A stretch of 35,923 nt of DNA. Source: Oscillospiraceae bacterium. GTDB taxonomy: Bacteria; Bacillota; Clostridia; Oscillospirales; Oscillospiraceae. Within the stretch, counting starts at the first letter, position 1. Every line of letters starts with the position of its first letter. The DNA lies in NCBI GenBank assembly GCA_017502265.1, contig JAFVVI010000029.1, forward strand, positions 1-35,923, read 5' to 3'. This document shows, in pieces, positions 1 to 7,453 of the stretch. The notes under the pieces were generated by a model. It had not been told where the DNA came from. It made no database searches and saw only the letters and a list, made by a program, of their open reading frames with translations. The translations under genes were made by a program, and so were the position numbers.

Positions 1-182
1 CCGGCGCTTCCAAGCTGAACGTCATCAAGGTTGTCCGCGCTGTTACCGGCCTGGGCCTGAAGGACGCTAAGGATCTGGTTGACAACTGCCCCAAGACCCT
101 GAAGGAAGCCGTTTCCAAGGAAGATGCCGAGAAGATGGTTGCAGAGCTGAAGGAAGCTGGCGCCGAGGCCGAGATGAAGTAA
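1..182 (+). CDS. rplL: 50S ribosomal protein L7/L12, C-terminal part (5' end outside window)
   Basis: The window opens inside this gene; the reading frame starts at base 3 and ends at TAA 180-182. The visible 59 residues are the globular C-terminal domain of L7/L12, the ribosomal stalk protein that recruits translation factors to the 50S subunit. Diagnostic features are the KLNVIKVVR start of the domain, the [13 protein letters not shown] helix turn and the conserved AVSKEDAEK and EAGAEAE ends. The N-terminal dimerisation domain and hinge lie to the left of the window, where rplJ would be expected. A strong terminator follows 24 bases after the stop, so this is the last gene of its ribosomal operon. 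Confidence 0.97.
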   Translation, partial: GASKLNVIKVVRAVTGLGLKDAKDLVDNCPKTLKEAVSKEDAEKMVAELKEAGAEAEMK

Positions 183-206
183 TTTTACTTCATTTTACAC
201 ACAAAG

Positions 207-234
207 AACAGCCGCCGGTTTTCTGGCGGCTGTT
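207..234 (+). terminator. Rho-independent terminator after rplL
   Basis: A perfect 10-bp GC-rich stem (207-216 with 225-234, core GCCGCC/GGCGGC) with an 8-base loop is followed by a T-rich stretch, 236-242. It closes the rplL operon just before the Shine-Dalgarno site of the next gene. Confidence 0.9.
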
Positions 235-253
235 TCCGTTTTAGGAGGTTCCG

Positions 254-1057
254 ATGGAAGCTATTGTAAATTACTTTGCATCTATGGATTTGAATATCGA
301 AAACTTTCTCAAGGCGATCGGTATGCTTATTGCTGCCCTTTTTGTGTTGGCGCTGGTAGGCAGATTTGTGTTCGGCAAGAAATCTCCCTTGTTGCGGGCT
401 GTGTCTTCTGCTATCGGTATTCTGTTTATCTACGCGCTTACAATCGTATTGGGCGGCCTGGGCGAGGAATTCCAGAAATTTATCGCTCCCCTGCCCTTTG
501 TCACCATTGAAAACGAAACCATGGTCCTGTTCAATTTCCAGGCGGATTACACAGTGGTAGCCACTCAGATCTTAAGTATGATTATTTTGTCTTTCCTTAT
601 GAATCTGGCCGACGGCTGGCTGCCCACCGGCAAAAATGTGATCGTTTGGATCTTCTTCCGCTGCCTGGCGGTTGCGCTGGGTCTGGTGCTGCATCTGTTT
701 GTTACCGGTCTGCTGACTACCTACCTGCCGGAGGGACTGGTGACCTATGCGCCTGTGATTCTGCTGGCAATTCTGGCGCTGATGCTGCTGACCGGCGCGC
801 TGAAGTTCCTGGTGGGCATTGTATTGACCACCGTGAATCCTTTGATTGCTGCCCTTTACACCTTCTTCTTTGCCAACATAGTGGGTAAACAGATCACCAA
901 AGCCATTCTTACCACTGGCATTATGGCCGGCATTGTATGGCTGTTGCGGGAATTGGGTATTGTAGCAATCTCCATCGCATCTGCAGCTCTGGCGGCATAT
1001 ATTCCGCTGATTATTCTGCTGCTGCTTGTGTGGTATGTTGTCGGAAAGCTGCTTTAA
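254..1057 (+). CDS. polytopic membrane protein of unknown function
   Basis: A 267-residue very hydrophobic protein. I do not recognise the family. I see about seven to eight membrane spans, roughly residues 17-40, 48-68, 100-120, 128-150, 163-188, 193-212, 216-232 and 240-265, with a polar stretch at about 70-98 as the only sizeable non-membrane loop. No signal peptide, metal or nucleotide motif is visible. The start is well supported: AGGAGG at 243-248 is five bases before ATG 254. It sits directly after the rplL terminator and I see no clear promoter of its own, so it may rely on readthrough. No obvious terminator follows; the next gene has its own promoter at 1092-1120. The spacing of long hydrophobic spans weakly recalls CvpA-like proteins, but I would not assign it. 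Confidence 0.85.
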   Translation: MEAIVNYFASMDLNIENFLKAIGMLIAALFVLALVGRFVFGKKSPLLRAVSSAIGILFIYALTIVLGGLGEEFQKFIAPLPFVTIENETMVLFNFQADYTVVATQILSMIILSFLMNLADGWLPTGKNVIVWIFFRCLAVALGLVLHLFVTGLLTTYLPEGLVTYAPVILLAILALMLLTGALKFLVGIVLTTVNPLIAALYTFFFANIVGKQITKAILTTGIMAGIVWLLRELGIVAISIASAALAAYIPLIILLLLVWYVVGKLL

Positions 1058-1091
1058 TTGAAAATTTTTCGTAAAATCCAGTATTTTTTAT

Positions 1092-1120
1092 TTTACAAAC
1101 GACACATTATGTATTATAAT
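1092..1120 (+). promoter_or_regulatory. sigma-A type promoter for the F420-ligase-like gene
   Basis: TTTACA (1092-1097), 17-base spacer, TATAAT (1115-1120). The predicted transcript start near 1127 gives a leader of about 49 bases. The surrounding sequence is AT-rich. Confidence 0.8.
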
Positions 1121-1175
1121 GTTTGAGTGAGTTTTTTCACAAAATCTTAGAAACTATCAGATTGGATGTGTTATT

Positions 1176-2372
1176 ATGGGCCGGATGTTAGGTACTGTTT
1201 CTATGGGTGTTCGCGCTCCCATTATTCGTAAGGGAGATAACCTGGCAGAGATCGTTACCGGTTCTATCTTGGAAGCTATTAAGACCGAAGGGCTGACCCC
1301 CCGGGATCGCGATGTTGTGGCAATGACGGAGTCTATCGTCGCCCGCGCGCAGAACAATTACTGCAGCGCAGATGACATTGCCGCCGATGTGCGGGCCAAA
1401 TTTGGCGGCCAGACCGTTGGTGTCATTTTTCCCATTCTCAGCCGTAACCGCTTCTCTATCTGCCTGCGGGGTATCGCCAAGGGCTGCAAGAAGGTCGTTC
1501 TTATGCTCAGCTACCCTGCCGACGAGGTGGGTAACCACTTGATCGATCTGGACAGCGTAGACGCAAAGGGCATCAATCCTTACACCGATGTGATCACCGA
1601 AGCCCAGTTCCGGGAACTGTTCGGCTATGTAAAGCATCCCTTCACCGGCATTGACTATATCGCCTTCTACGGTGATCTGATCCGGGAAATGGGCGCAGAA
1701 GCCGAGATCATCATGGCCAATGACCCCAAGGCTATTCTGAAATACACCAAAAATGTACTGACCTGCGACATTCACACCCGGGAGCGCACTAAGCGGATCC
1801 TGCGGGCTGCCGGCGCTGAAAAGGTCTACGGTATGGACGAAATCATGCGCGAAAGCATTAACGGCAGTGGCTACAACCCCCGTTATGGCCTGTTGGGCTC
1901 CAACAAGTCCACTGAAGAAACCATCAAGCTCTTCCCCAGAGAATGCCAGGATCTGGTCGAGGACATTCAGAAGCGCCTGCTGGAGGCTACCGGCAAGCAT
2001 ATGGAAGTTATGGTCTATGGCGACGGCGCATTTAAAGACCCCGTTGGCAAGATCTGGGAGCTGGCTGACCCCGTGGTCTCCCCTGCCTACACCGCAGGTC
2101 TGGAGGGCACTCCCAACGAATTGAAGCTGAAGTATCTGGCTGACAACACCTTCGCCGATCTGTCTGGCGACGCTCTGCGGGACGCCATCAAGAACAAGAT
2201 CCAGGAGAAGGACGGCTCCAGCCTGGTGGGCAACATGGCCTCTCAGGGCACTACACCCCGTCGGCTCACTGACCTGATCGGTTCTCTGTGCGATCTGACC
2301 TCCGGTTCCGGTGACAAAGGTACGCCCATCATCTACATTCAGGGCTATTTCGATAACTACACCAACGATTGA
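1176..2372 (+). CDS. coenzyme F420-0:gamma-glutamyl ligase family protein
   Basis: A 398-residue protein that resembles the F420_ligase (CofE/FbiB N-terminal) family, which in F420-making organisms adds glutamate to F420-0 with GTP. Visible support is the N-terminal segment with GDNLAEIV and DVVAMTESIVARAQ (about residues 20-58), matching the family's opening where a nucleotide/metal pocket forms, and a late YGDGAFKDPVGKIWELADP stretch (about 281-300). It is longer than archaeal CofE (about 250). Most Clostridia have no F420 pathway, and homologues there are usually annotated by family only, so the real substrate is unknown; glutamylation of another molecule is possible. No other F420 gene lies in the window. 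The start codon has only a weak GGATG upstream (1163-1167), so the exact start is less sure. It has its own promoter and ends at a bidirectional terminator. Confidence 0.75.
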   Translation: MGRMLGTVSMGVRAPIIRKGDNLAEIVTGSILEAIKTEGLTPRDRDVVAMTESIVARAQNNYCSADDIAADVRAKFGGQTVGVIFPILSRNRFSICLRGIAKGCKKVVLMLSYPADEVGNHLIDLDSVDAKGINPYTDVITEAQFRELFGYVKHPFTGIDYIAFYGDLIREMGAEAEIIMANDPKAILKYTKNVLTCDIHTRERTKRILRAAGAEKVYGMDEIMRESINGSGYNPRYGLLGSNKSTEETIKLFPRECQDLVEDIQKRLLEATGKHMEVMVYGDGAFKDPVGKIWELADPVVSPAYTAGLEGTPNELKLKYLADNTFADLSGDALRDAIKNKIQEKDGSSLVGNMASQGTTPRRLTDLIGSLCDLTSGSGDKGTPIIYIQGYFDNYTND

Positions 2373-2389
2373 TCGTCAATAAAACAGCA

Positions 2390-2427
2390 AATCCCCCGGA
2401 AATCACATTTGTGATTTCCGGGGGATT
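2390..2427. terminator. bidirectional terminator between convergent genes
   Basis: A perfect 17-bp inverted repeat (2390-2406 with 2411-2427, core TCCCCCGGAAATCAC) with a four-base loop. It has a T-rich flank on the plus strand (CTTATTT) and TTTTATT on the minus strand after TTGCTG. It serves both the F420-ligase-like gene and the convergent phosphatase gene. Confidence 0.93.
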
Positions 2428-2432
2428 CTTAT

Positions 2433-3071
2433 TTACAGATTCTCTGGGAGACTGGTTTCAATGCCTTCCAGATGACCAACATAATTCACCCGAACTGCCG
2501 ACAGCTTACCGTCTTCCAATGTAAACTCACTGATGGCGCAATTGCTGCCCCAGGAGATTTTCTGAATATCCACACCAGAAACATCAGAGGCTTTCCACAG
2601 GGCCGCGCGCAGAGGGGTTGCGTGGGCCACAACCACAATGCATTTTCCCCGATCTGCAATCGCTTCCAGGCCGGAAAACACCCGTTCAATGAGCTCTTTT
2701 ACAGACTCGCCGTCGGTACAACGGGCATTACCGATATCCTTCAGCCAAATTGCAAAATCCTCCGGGTATTCTTCCTCTAAACGGCCAAACTGAACACCCT
2801 CCCAGCTTCCTGCAAAGATCTCACGGAAGCGGGCATCAGTGGTGATGGGCAGGCCAAAGGCCCGGGCCGTATATTCAGCGGTTTGGAATGCCCGTGGCAG
2901 GTCGCTGCTGAACACTGCGTCCACCGGATAGGTATTCTTAATATATTCAGCAGTTCTTGCCGCCTGTTCCCGGCCCAACGCCGTCAGAGAATAGCCGCTG
3001 TGGCCGGCAAAAACATCCTTGAGGTTTGCCTCACTTTGTCCGTGACGCACCAGAAGAAAGGTCGTTTTCAT
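2433..3071 (-). CDS. histidine phosphatase (phosphoglycerate-mutase-like) family protein
   Basis: A 212-residue branch-1 histidine phosphatase. The catalytic RHG motif is at residues 9-11 (phospho-accepting His10, Arg9), SSDLPRAFQT supplies Arg60, E84 lies in REIFAGSWEG as the proton donor, and VVVAHATPL supplies His150. Members remove phosphate from small sugars, cofactors or proteins; the substrate cannot be told from sequence, and alpha-ribazole phosphatase or a broad-range phosphatase are equally possible. GGGGAG lies five bases before ATG. The start overlaps the mrp stop by four bases (ATGA), so the two are translationally coupled and share the promoter at 3934-3962. The gene ends at the bidirectional terminator 2390-2427. 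Confidence 0.92.
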   Translation of the reverse strand: MKTTFLLVRHGQSEANLKDVFAGHSGYSLTALGREQAARTAEYIKNTYPVDAVFSSDLPRAFQTAEYTARAFGLPITTDARFREIFAGSWEGVQFGRLEEEYPEDFAIWLKDIGNARCTDGESVKELIERVFSGLEAIADRGKCIVVVAHATPLRAALWKASDVSGVDIQKISWGSNCAISEFTLEDGKLSAVRVNYVGHLEGIETSLPENL

Positions 3072-3901
3072 TTCTTCTCCCCGTTTTCGATGGCTTCCAG
3101 CACAGCTGCCATTGCATCGGTATTCACAGACTCCATCTGGCCGTTGTCATAGCTCTCTGCCACCTTGGGGTCAATGGGCAATCTTGCCAGCACAGGCACA
3201 CCAAATTCAGCCGCAACGGCATCCAACTTGCTCTCGCCGAAGACATAGATCTTCTTGCCGCAATCGGGGCATTCCAGATAAGAATAATTCTCCACGAAGC
3301 CCAGTACGGGAATATGCATCATATTGGCCATTTTTACAGCCTTGGTCACGATCATAGAAACCAGATCCTGAGGGCTGGTGACAATGACGATGCCGTCCAC
3401 AGGCAGGCTCTGGAACACGGTCAAAGGCACATCGCCGGTACCGGGAGGCATATCCACGAACAGGTAATCCACATCCTCCCAGATCACATCGGTCCAGAAC
3501 TGCTTGACCGTGCCGGCGATCACCGGGCCGCGCCAAACCACAGGAGAAGATGCATCATCCAGCAACAGGTTAATGGACATTACCTGGATGCCGGTTTTGG
3601 TCAGTGCAGGATACAGGCCGTCGTCATTTGCGCCCTGACACTCGGTCACACCGAAAGCCGTGGGTGCGGAAGGACCGGTAATATCCGCATCCAGTACGCC
3701 GACACGCTTGCCCTTTTTGGACATCGCCACTGCCAGCATAGAGGTTACGGTGGATTTACCAACACCGCCCTTGCCGGACACAACGGCAATCACCTTTTTT
3801 ACATTTGACTTGGGATTGAGCTGCGCCAGCAAACTCTCTTTCTTGCGATCACCGCAATCAGAACTGCTGCAGGAAGAGCAGTTACCGCTACAAGTACTCA
3901 T
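3068..3901 (-). CDS. mrp: Mrp/NBP35 family Fe-S cluster carrier ATPase
   Basis: A 277-residue SIMIBI-class P-loop ATPase of the Mrp/ApbC/NBP35 type, thought to carry and deliver 4Fe-4S clusters to apo-proteins in the cytoplasm. The deviant Walker A GKGGVGKST is at residues 43-51, the switch aspartate is in LDADITGPS (about 70-78), and VDMPPGTGD follows at 149-157. The CPDC at 211-214 is the CxxC that bridges a cluster between two subunits. The first 16 residues hold four cysteines (C4, C8, C11, C16), an NBP35-like ferredoxin-style extension that many bacterial Mrp proteins lack. AAGGAG at 3911-3916 precedes ATG 3901. It is the first gene of a two-gene unit with the histidine phosphatase, under a consensus promoter. 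Confidence 0.93.
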   Translation of the reverse strand: MSTCSGNCSSCSSSDCGDRKKESLLAQLNPKSNVKKVIAVVSGKGGVGKSTVTSMLAVAMSKKGKRVGVLDADITGPSAPTAFGVTECQGANDDGLYPALTKTGIQVMSINLLLDDASSPVVWRGPVIAGTVKQFWTDVIWEDVDYLFVDMPPGTGDVPLTVFQSLPVDGIVIVTSPQDLVSMIVTKAVKMANMMHIPVLGFVENYSYLECPDCGKKIYVFGESKLDAVAAEFGVPVLARLPIDPKVAESYDNGQMESVNTDAMAAVLEAIENGEKK

Positions 3902-3933
3902 AATTGTACGCTCCTTTTCGTTAATCTTGCCTT

Positions 3934-3962
3934 ATTATAAGGCCGCAAAATGCTGATGTCAA
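3934..3962 (-). promoter_or_regulatory. consensus sigma-A promoter for mrp and phosphatase
   Basis: On the minus strand TTGACA (3957-3962), 17-base spacer, TATAAT (3934-3939): a full match to the vegetative consensus. The -35 box overlaps the TGA stop codon of the ABC-F gene (3959-3961). The -10 box sits in a small palindrome CCTTATAATAAGG. Predicted start near 3927. Confidence 0.88.
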
Positions 3963-5827
3963 GCTAAGTATTGGGCCTGTTCCCACTGTTCCATCAGCTC
4001 TATCAGGACTGCCTCCGCATCTTCTTTCTCGCCAAGCAGGCGGGTCAATTCCTGATAGTCCGCAGCTGCCGCTTCAATGGCAGTATCGAATTCTGCGATG
4101 ACGGCCTCCTGCTTTTCGATCTCCCGTTCCAAACGGCGGATCAGCTTATCATTTTCCTTTGTGCCGCCCTTGGGCTTTTCCTTTTTGGGTTTCGGTATAT
4201 CTGCCGGCCGTGGTTTTGCTGCAGATTCGTGCTCGATGATGGAACGGTATTTTTTATAGCCGCAGCGAAAATCCCGGATTTTTTCATCTTCCAGCAGCCA
4301 AATCCGTTCGGCAAATTTTTCAATAAAATACCGGTCGTGGGAAACGAACAGTAAAACGCCCTCAAATTCTTCAATGGCCGCTTCTACCCATTCCCGGGAT
4401 GCGATGTCTAGGTGGTTGGTAGGCTCATCCAAAATCAAAAGATTGATCTTTTCGTCCATCAGCATACACAGCCGCAGACGGGACTGCTCGCCGCCGGAGA
4501 GGTCGCCGACTTTCTTGAACACATCTTCGCCCTGGAACAAAAAGGCGCCCAGACGGTCACGAGCGGTCTGTGGAGTGCAATTTTTCTCATAGAGCATCGT
4601 ATCGTACAGCGAACGCTCCGGGTGCGTGAAATGAATAATTTGGGGCAGATACCCCCATTTGACTGTGGGGCCGAACTGGATCTTGCCGGCGCAGTCCTCT
4701 TCGCCCAATAGACACTTGATAAAAGTGGATTTTCCGGTACCGTTATCGCCCAGTAATGCGATTCGCTCGCCACCCTCCACCTTCAGCTCAACATCTGAAA
4801 ACAATGTACGCTGGCCGAAGGATTTTTCCACATTCTTCATCTGCACCACCACATCACCGGCAAAATCCTTCTGCTGGAATGTGGCTTTCATGGTTTTTTC
4901 CGTTTTGGGGCGCTCGGTCTTTTTGATCCGCTCCATCCGGTGCTGAATAGACATGGCGCGACGGTACAGGGTGCGGTTGTTGATGCCCCATCCTTTCATG
5001 CGCTCAACGGTATAACCCAGCTGCTTCAGTTTGGCCTGTTCCTGCTCGTACTGCTTCAGCTGCAAATTAAAACGGGCCTGTTTTTCGTCGATATAGAAAG
5101 AATAGTTGCCGGAATAGAACTCCGCGTGGCCGTCAACGATCTCAATCACCCGTTGGGCGATGGTATCCAAAAAATAACGGTCATGGGAAATGGCAAGGAC
5201 CGTTCCCTTAAAACTGTTGATATAACCCTCCAGCCACTCCACACTACGCAGGTCCAAGTGGTTGGTGGGCTCATCCAGCAATAGGATATCCGTTTTTTCC
5301 AAAAGCAAACGGGCAAGGTTGACCCGGGTCTTTTCGCCCCCGGAAAGGCTGGCAAATTCCTGTCGGCGCTGGTCCTGAGAGATGCCAAGACCGTTACATA
5401 TCTTATCCACCTCAACATCCATTTCATAGCCACCACCGGCCTGAAAACGGTTCACCAGCGCATCGTATTGGCGAAGTTGCTCGTCAGTAGCGCCTGCAGC
5501 CATCTCCTGCTCCATAACGGTCATACGCTCCCGGGTCTTGGTAAGGACCTGAAACGCGGTACGCAGCACATCTTCCACGGTATAGCCCGCTGGGAATTTA
5601 GGAATCTGGGAGATGAGGCCCAGGCGCTTATGGGGATTGATAAAGACCTCACCGGCATCGTATTCCATCTGCCCGGTGAGGATGTTGAACAGCGTGGTCT
5701 TACCGCAGCCGTTCCGGCCCAAAATGGCCACCCGCTCCCCTTCCTGGATATCGAAGGACAGGTCCTCCAGGAGATTCTCGCCGATGACGAAGAACTTTGT
5801 TAAATTTTTAACTTGAATATCAATCAT
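3959..5827 (-). CDS. ABC-F family ATP-binding protein (ribosome-associated)
   Basis: A 622-residue soluble ABC-F protein with two ATPase cassettes and no membrane segment. Domain 1: Walker A GRNGCGKTT (37-45), signature LSGGEK (161-166), Walker B with DEPTNHLD (185-192). A charged linker spans about 240-320 (the P-site tRNA-interaction motif region of the family). Domain 2: GDNGTGKST (360-368), LSGGEQ (443-448), DEPTNHLD (468-475). A lysine-rich hinge is followed by a C-terminal coiled coil (about 555-620). Length and layout resemble Bacillus YdiF/YfmR; family members act on stalled ribosomes and some give antibiotic resistance, which cannot be claimed here. It is the last gene of comEC-holA-rnmV-ABC-F; its ATG overlaps the rnmV stop by eight bases, with GGAG just upstream. 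Confidence 0.93.
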   Translation of the reverse strand: MIDIQVKNLTKFFVIGENLLEDLSFDIQEGERVAILGRNGCGKTTLFNILTGQMEYDAGEVFINPHKRLGLISQIPKFPAGYTVEDVLRTAFQVLTKTRERMTVMEQEMAAGATDEQLRQYDALVNRFQAGGGYEMDVEVDKICNGLGISQDQRRQEFASLSGGEKTRVNLARLLLEKTDILLLDEPTNHLDLRSVEWLEGYINSFKGTVLAISHDRYFLDTIAQRVIEIVDGHAEFYSGNYSFYIDEKQARFNLQLKQYEQEQAKLKQLGYTVERMKGWGINNRTLYRRAMSIQHRMERIKKTERPKTEKTMKATFQQKDFAGDVVVQMKNVEKSFGQRTLFSDVELKVEGGERIALLGDNGTGKSTFIKCLLGEEDCAGKIQFGPTVKWGYLPQIIHFTHPERSLYDTMLYEKNCTPQTARDRLGAFLFQGEDVFKKVGDLSGGEQSRLRLCMLMDEKINLLILDEPTNHLDIASREWVEAAIEEFEGVLLFVSHDRYFIEKFAERIWLLEDEKIRDFRCGYKKYRSIIEHESAAKPRPADIPKPKKEKPKGGTKENDKLIRRLEREIEKQEAVIAEFDTAIEAAAADYQELTRLLGEKEDAEAVLIELMEQWEQAQYLA

Positions 5828-6416
5828 CGTTTTCTCCAGTAACCGTTTTCTTCAGTGTGTCCAGATCCATCAAAAGGTTCAGCGCCTGCAGCATAGCATT
5901 TGCGCTCATATGGGCTGGCAGCTCTAATTTTTTCAGAAGTTCCAGGCGCTTTTGGCTGCTATCCGGTCCGCCGGACAGGCCCAGCGCCATGAGATCCTGC
6001 TTGGTGATAGCTCCAACTGTGTGGGAATCACTCTCCCCTTCCACAGTTGCGCCTGCACGACGCAGCGCATCCAGGATCACCTCAGGGGTCATCCCCTCCA
6101 CGCCTAATTTTCCCTCTTTACCGGGGGCGGATTTGCGCTTTTCTTTGCCGGGGATATCGGGAATGTAGGCGTGTTTCAGCTGCGGGGCAGGTATTGCGCC
6201 TTTAAGATAATTGCGGATGACAAATCCTGCGCCGTCGGAGTCGGTAAACACGATCAGGCCGCGGCTTGCCGCTACCTTTCGCAGTAGGGCAAGCTGCTCC
6301 TTATTCTTCATAATGCCAAAGCCGGCGGTTTCCAGAATGGGCGCGTCCACGATCTGGCTGAGAGTATTTTTGTCATAGCGACCCTCCACCACGATGGCTT
6401 CCCGAATTTTAATCAT
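5820..6416 (-). CDS. rnmV: ribonuclease M5 (5S rRNA maturase)
   Basis: A 198-residue TOPRIM nuclease that trims the 5S rRNA precursor in Gram-positive bacteria. TOPRIM residues are E11 in VVEGRYDK and D59/D61 in VFTDSDGAG. KNKEQLALL and the RNYLKGAIPAPQLKHAYIPD segment match RNase M5. The C-terminal half (about 105-185) with GVEGMTPEVILDALRRAG is the DUF4093 domain that accompanies RnmV. AGGAGG lies six bases before ATG 6416. The start overlaps the holA stop by eight bases and its own stop overlaps the ABC-F start by eight bases, so the three genes are translationally coupled. RnmV is usually next to ksgA, so the partnership with holA/comEC is less usual. Confidence 0.93.
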   Translation of the reverse strand: MIKIREAIVVEGRYDKNTLSQIVDAPILETAGFGIMKNKEQLALLRKVAASRGLIVFTDSDGAGFVIRNYLKGAIPAPQLKHAYIPDIPGKEKRKSAPGKEGKLGVEGMTPEVILDALRRAGATVEGESDSHTVGAITKQDLMALGLSGGPDSSQKRLELLKKLELPAHMSANAMLQALNLLMDLDTLKKTVTGENDD

Positions 6417-7449
6417 TCCGCGCCTCCTGTGAAAGCTGCAGGATCAGCACCTCCAAAAGTCTGTCCTGGTCGTCCAGAGAGGTTTTCATACCCACATCGC
6501 ACTCCAGCACCAGACTGGCAGCCTTTTCATAGAACGCCGCAGAAAAACGGCTGGCAGCGGACATGGTCTTTCTAGCCGGGTAATCTCCCAGGCCAGCCAA
6601 TTTCATGAGATCCGCTGCGGTTTTGCCGTTATCCAGCAATATCCTCGCGGTGCCTAAGCGGCGGAAATGCATACCGATAGCGCCCAGGATCTTAATAGGA
6701 TCCTGCTGCATTTTTAACAACTGCTGCAGCTTTTGCAAGGCTGCGCCGCAGGCACCTTGGCTGAGCTGGTCAGTCATCTGGAATACTACAGCATCCAGCA
6801 CCGGCTCCACAACCGCATCAATATCGCTTTTGGTAATTACCTCTGCACCGGAATAGGCGCAGATCTTGGATATCTCTCCGGACAGGGCCGTCATAGTGCC
6901 GCCGGTAATTTCAATGAGATATACGCACAAATCGCCCGCAATCCGCTTTCCGTTGGCGGCAAAATGGCGGCCGATCCAGTTGACCAGATCTCGCTGGCTC
7001 TGTTTTGCAAATTCCACCATAATGCCGTTTTTCTCCACGGCATCCCAAAGCTTTTTGAGCCTTCTATCCGGCCTAAAGGCGGTGGTTTCATAGGTAAACA
7101 CAACGGTGCAATAATCAGGAATATCCGAAAGCACATCGATCATACGCTCCCGGTCAGCCTCGTTAAGCTTAAAGATATCGATCTCATCCACAACCACCAT
7201 AGTGCGCTGGGCCATCATAGGCAGATTCTCCACACAATCGGCGAAGGTATGCAGATCAAAATTTTCAGCAGTGAGTTTATGAAAATTAAAGGACTCCGTC
7301 AGCGGGTCAATAATGGATTTTTGCAGCTGCTTTAGGTAATGGTGCAGCAAAAAAGTCTCCTCACCGTAAAAGAAGTAGAGTCTTGCCGGGGTATCCTGCT
7401 TGATATCCTCTTTAAGGCGCTGGAGCATATTCTCATTGTTTTGGGCCAT
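6409..7449 (-). CDS. holA: DNA polymerase III subunit delta
   Basis: A 346-residue clamp-loader delta subunit, which opens the beta sliding clamp. Support: the vestigial P-loop region ARLYFFYGEETFLLHHYL (about 22-39), the AENLPMMAQRTMVVVDEID segment, the middle domain with VNWIGRHFAANGKRIAGD, ITGGTMTALSGEISK, and the delta C-terminal helical region ending in DVGMKTSLDDQDRLLEVLILQL. The length is typical. Its Shine-Dalgarno AGGGGGTGA overlaps the comEC stop, and ATG 7449 lies five bases beyond that stop. comEC-holA adjacency is common in Firmicutes, usually with rpsT after it; no rpsT follows here, and rnmV takes that place. Confidence 0.95.
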   Translation of the reverse strand: MAQNNENMLQRLKEDIKQDTPARLYFFYGEETFLLHHYLKQLQKSIIDPLTESFNFHKLTAENFDLHTFADCVENLPMMAQRTMVVVDEIDIFKLNEADRERMIDVLSDIPDYCTVVFTYETTAFRPDRRLKKLWDAVEKNGIMVEFAKQSQRDLVNWIGRHFAANGKRIAGDLCVYLIEITGGTMTALSGEISKICAYSGAEVITKSDIDAVVEPVLDAVVFQMTDQLSQGACGAALQKLQQLLKMQQDPIKILGAIGMHFRRLGTARILLDNGKTAADLMKLAGLGDYPARKTMSAASRFSAAFYEKAASLVLECDVGMKTSLDDQDRLLEVLILQLSQEARND

Positions 7450-7453
7450 TGCT

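Noticed and set aside
1188-2000. 270-codon minus-strand frame opposite the F420-ligase-like gene
   Set aside because: The plus-strand gene has promoter, family motifs and terminator; this is its shadow.
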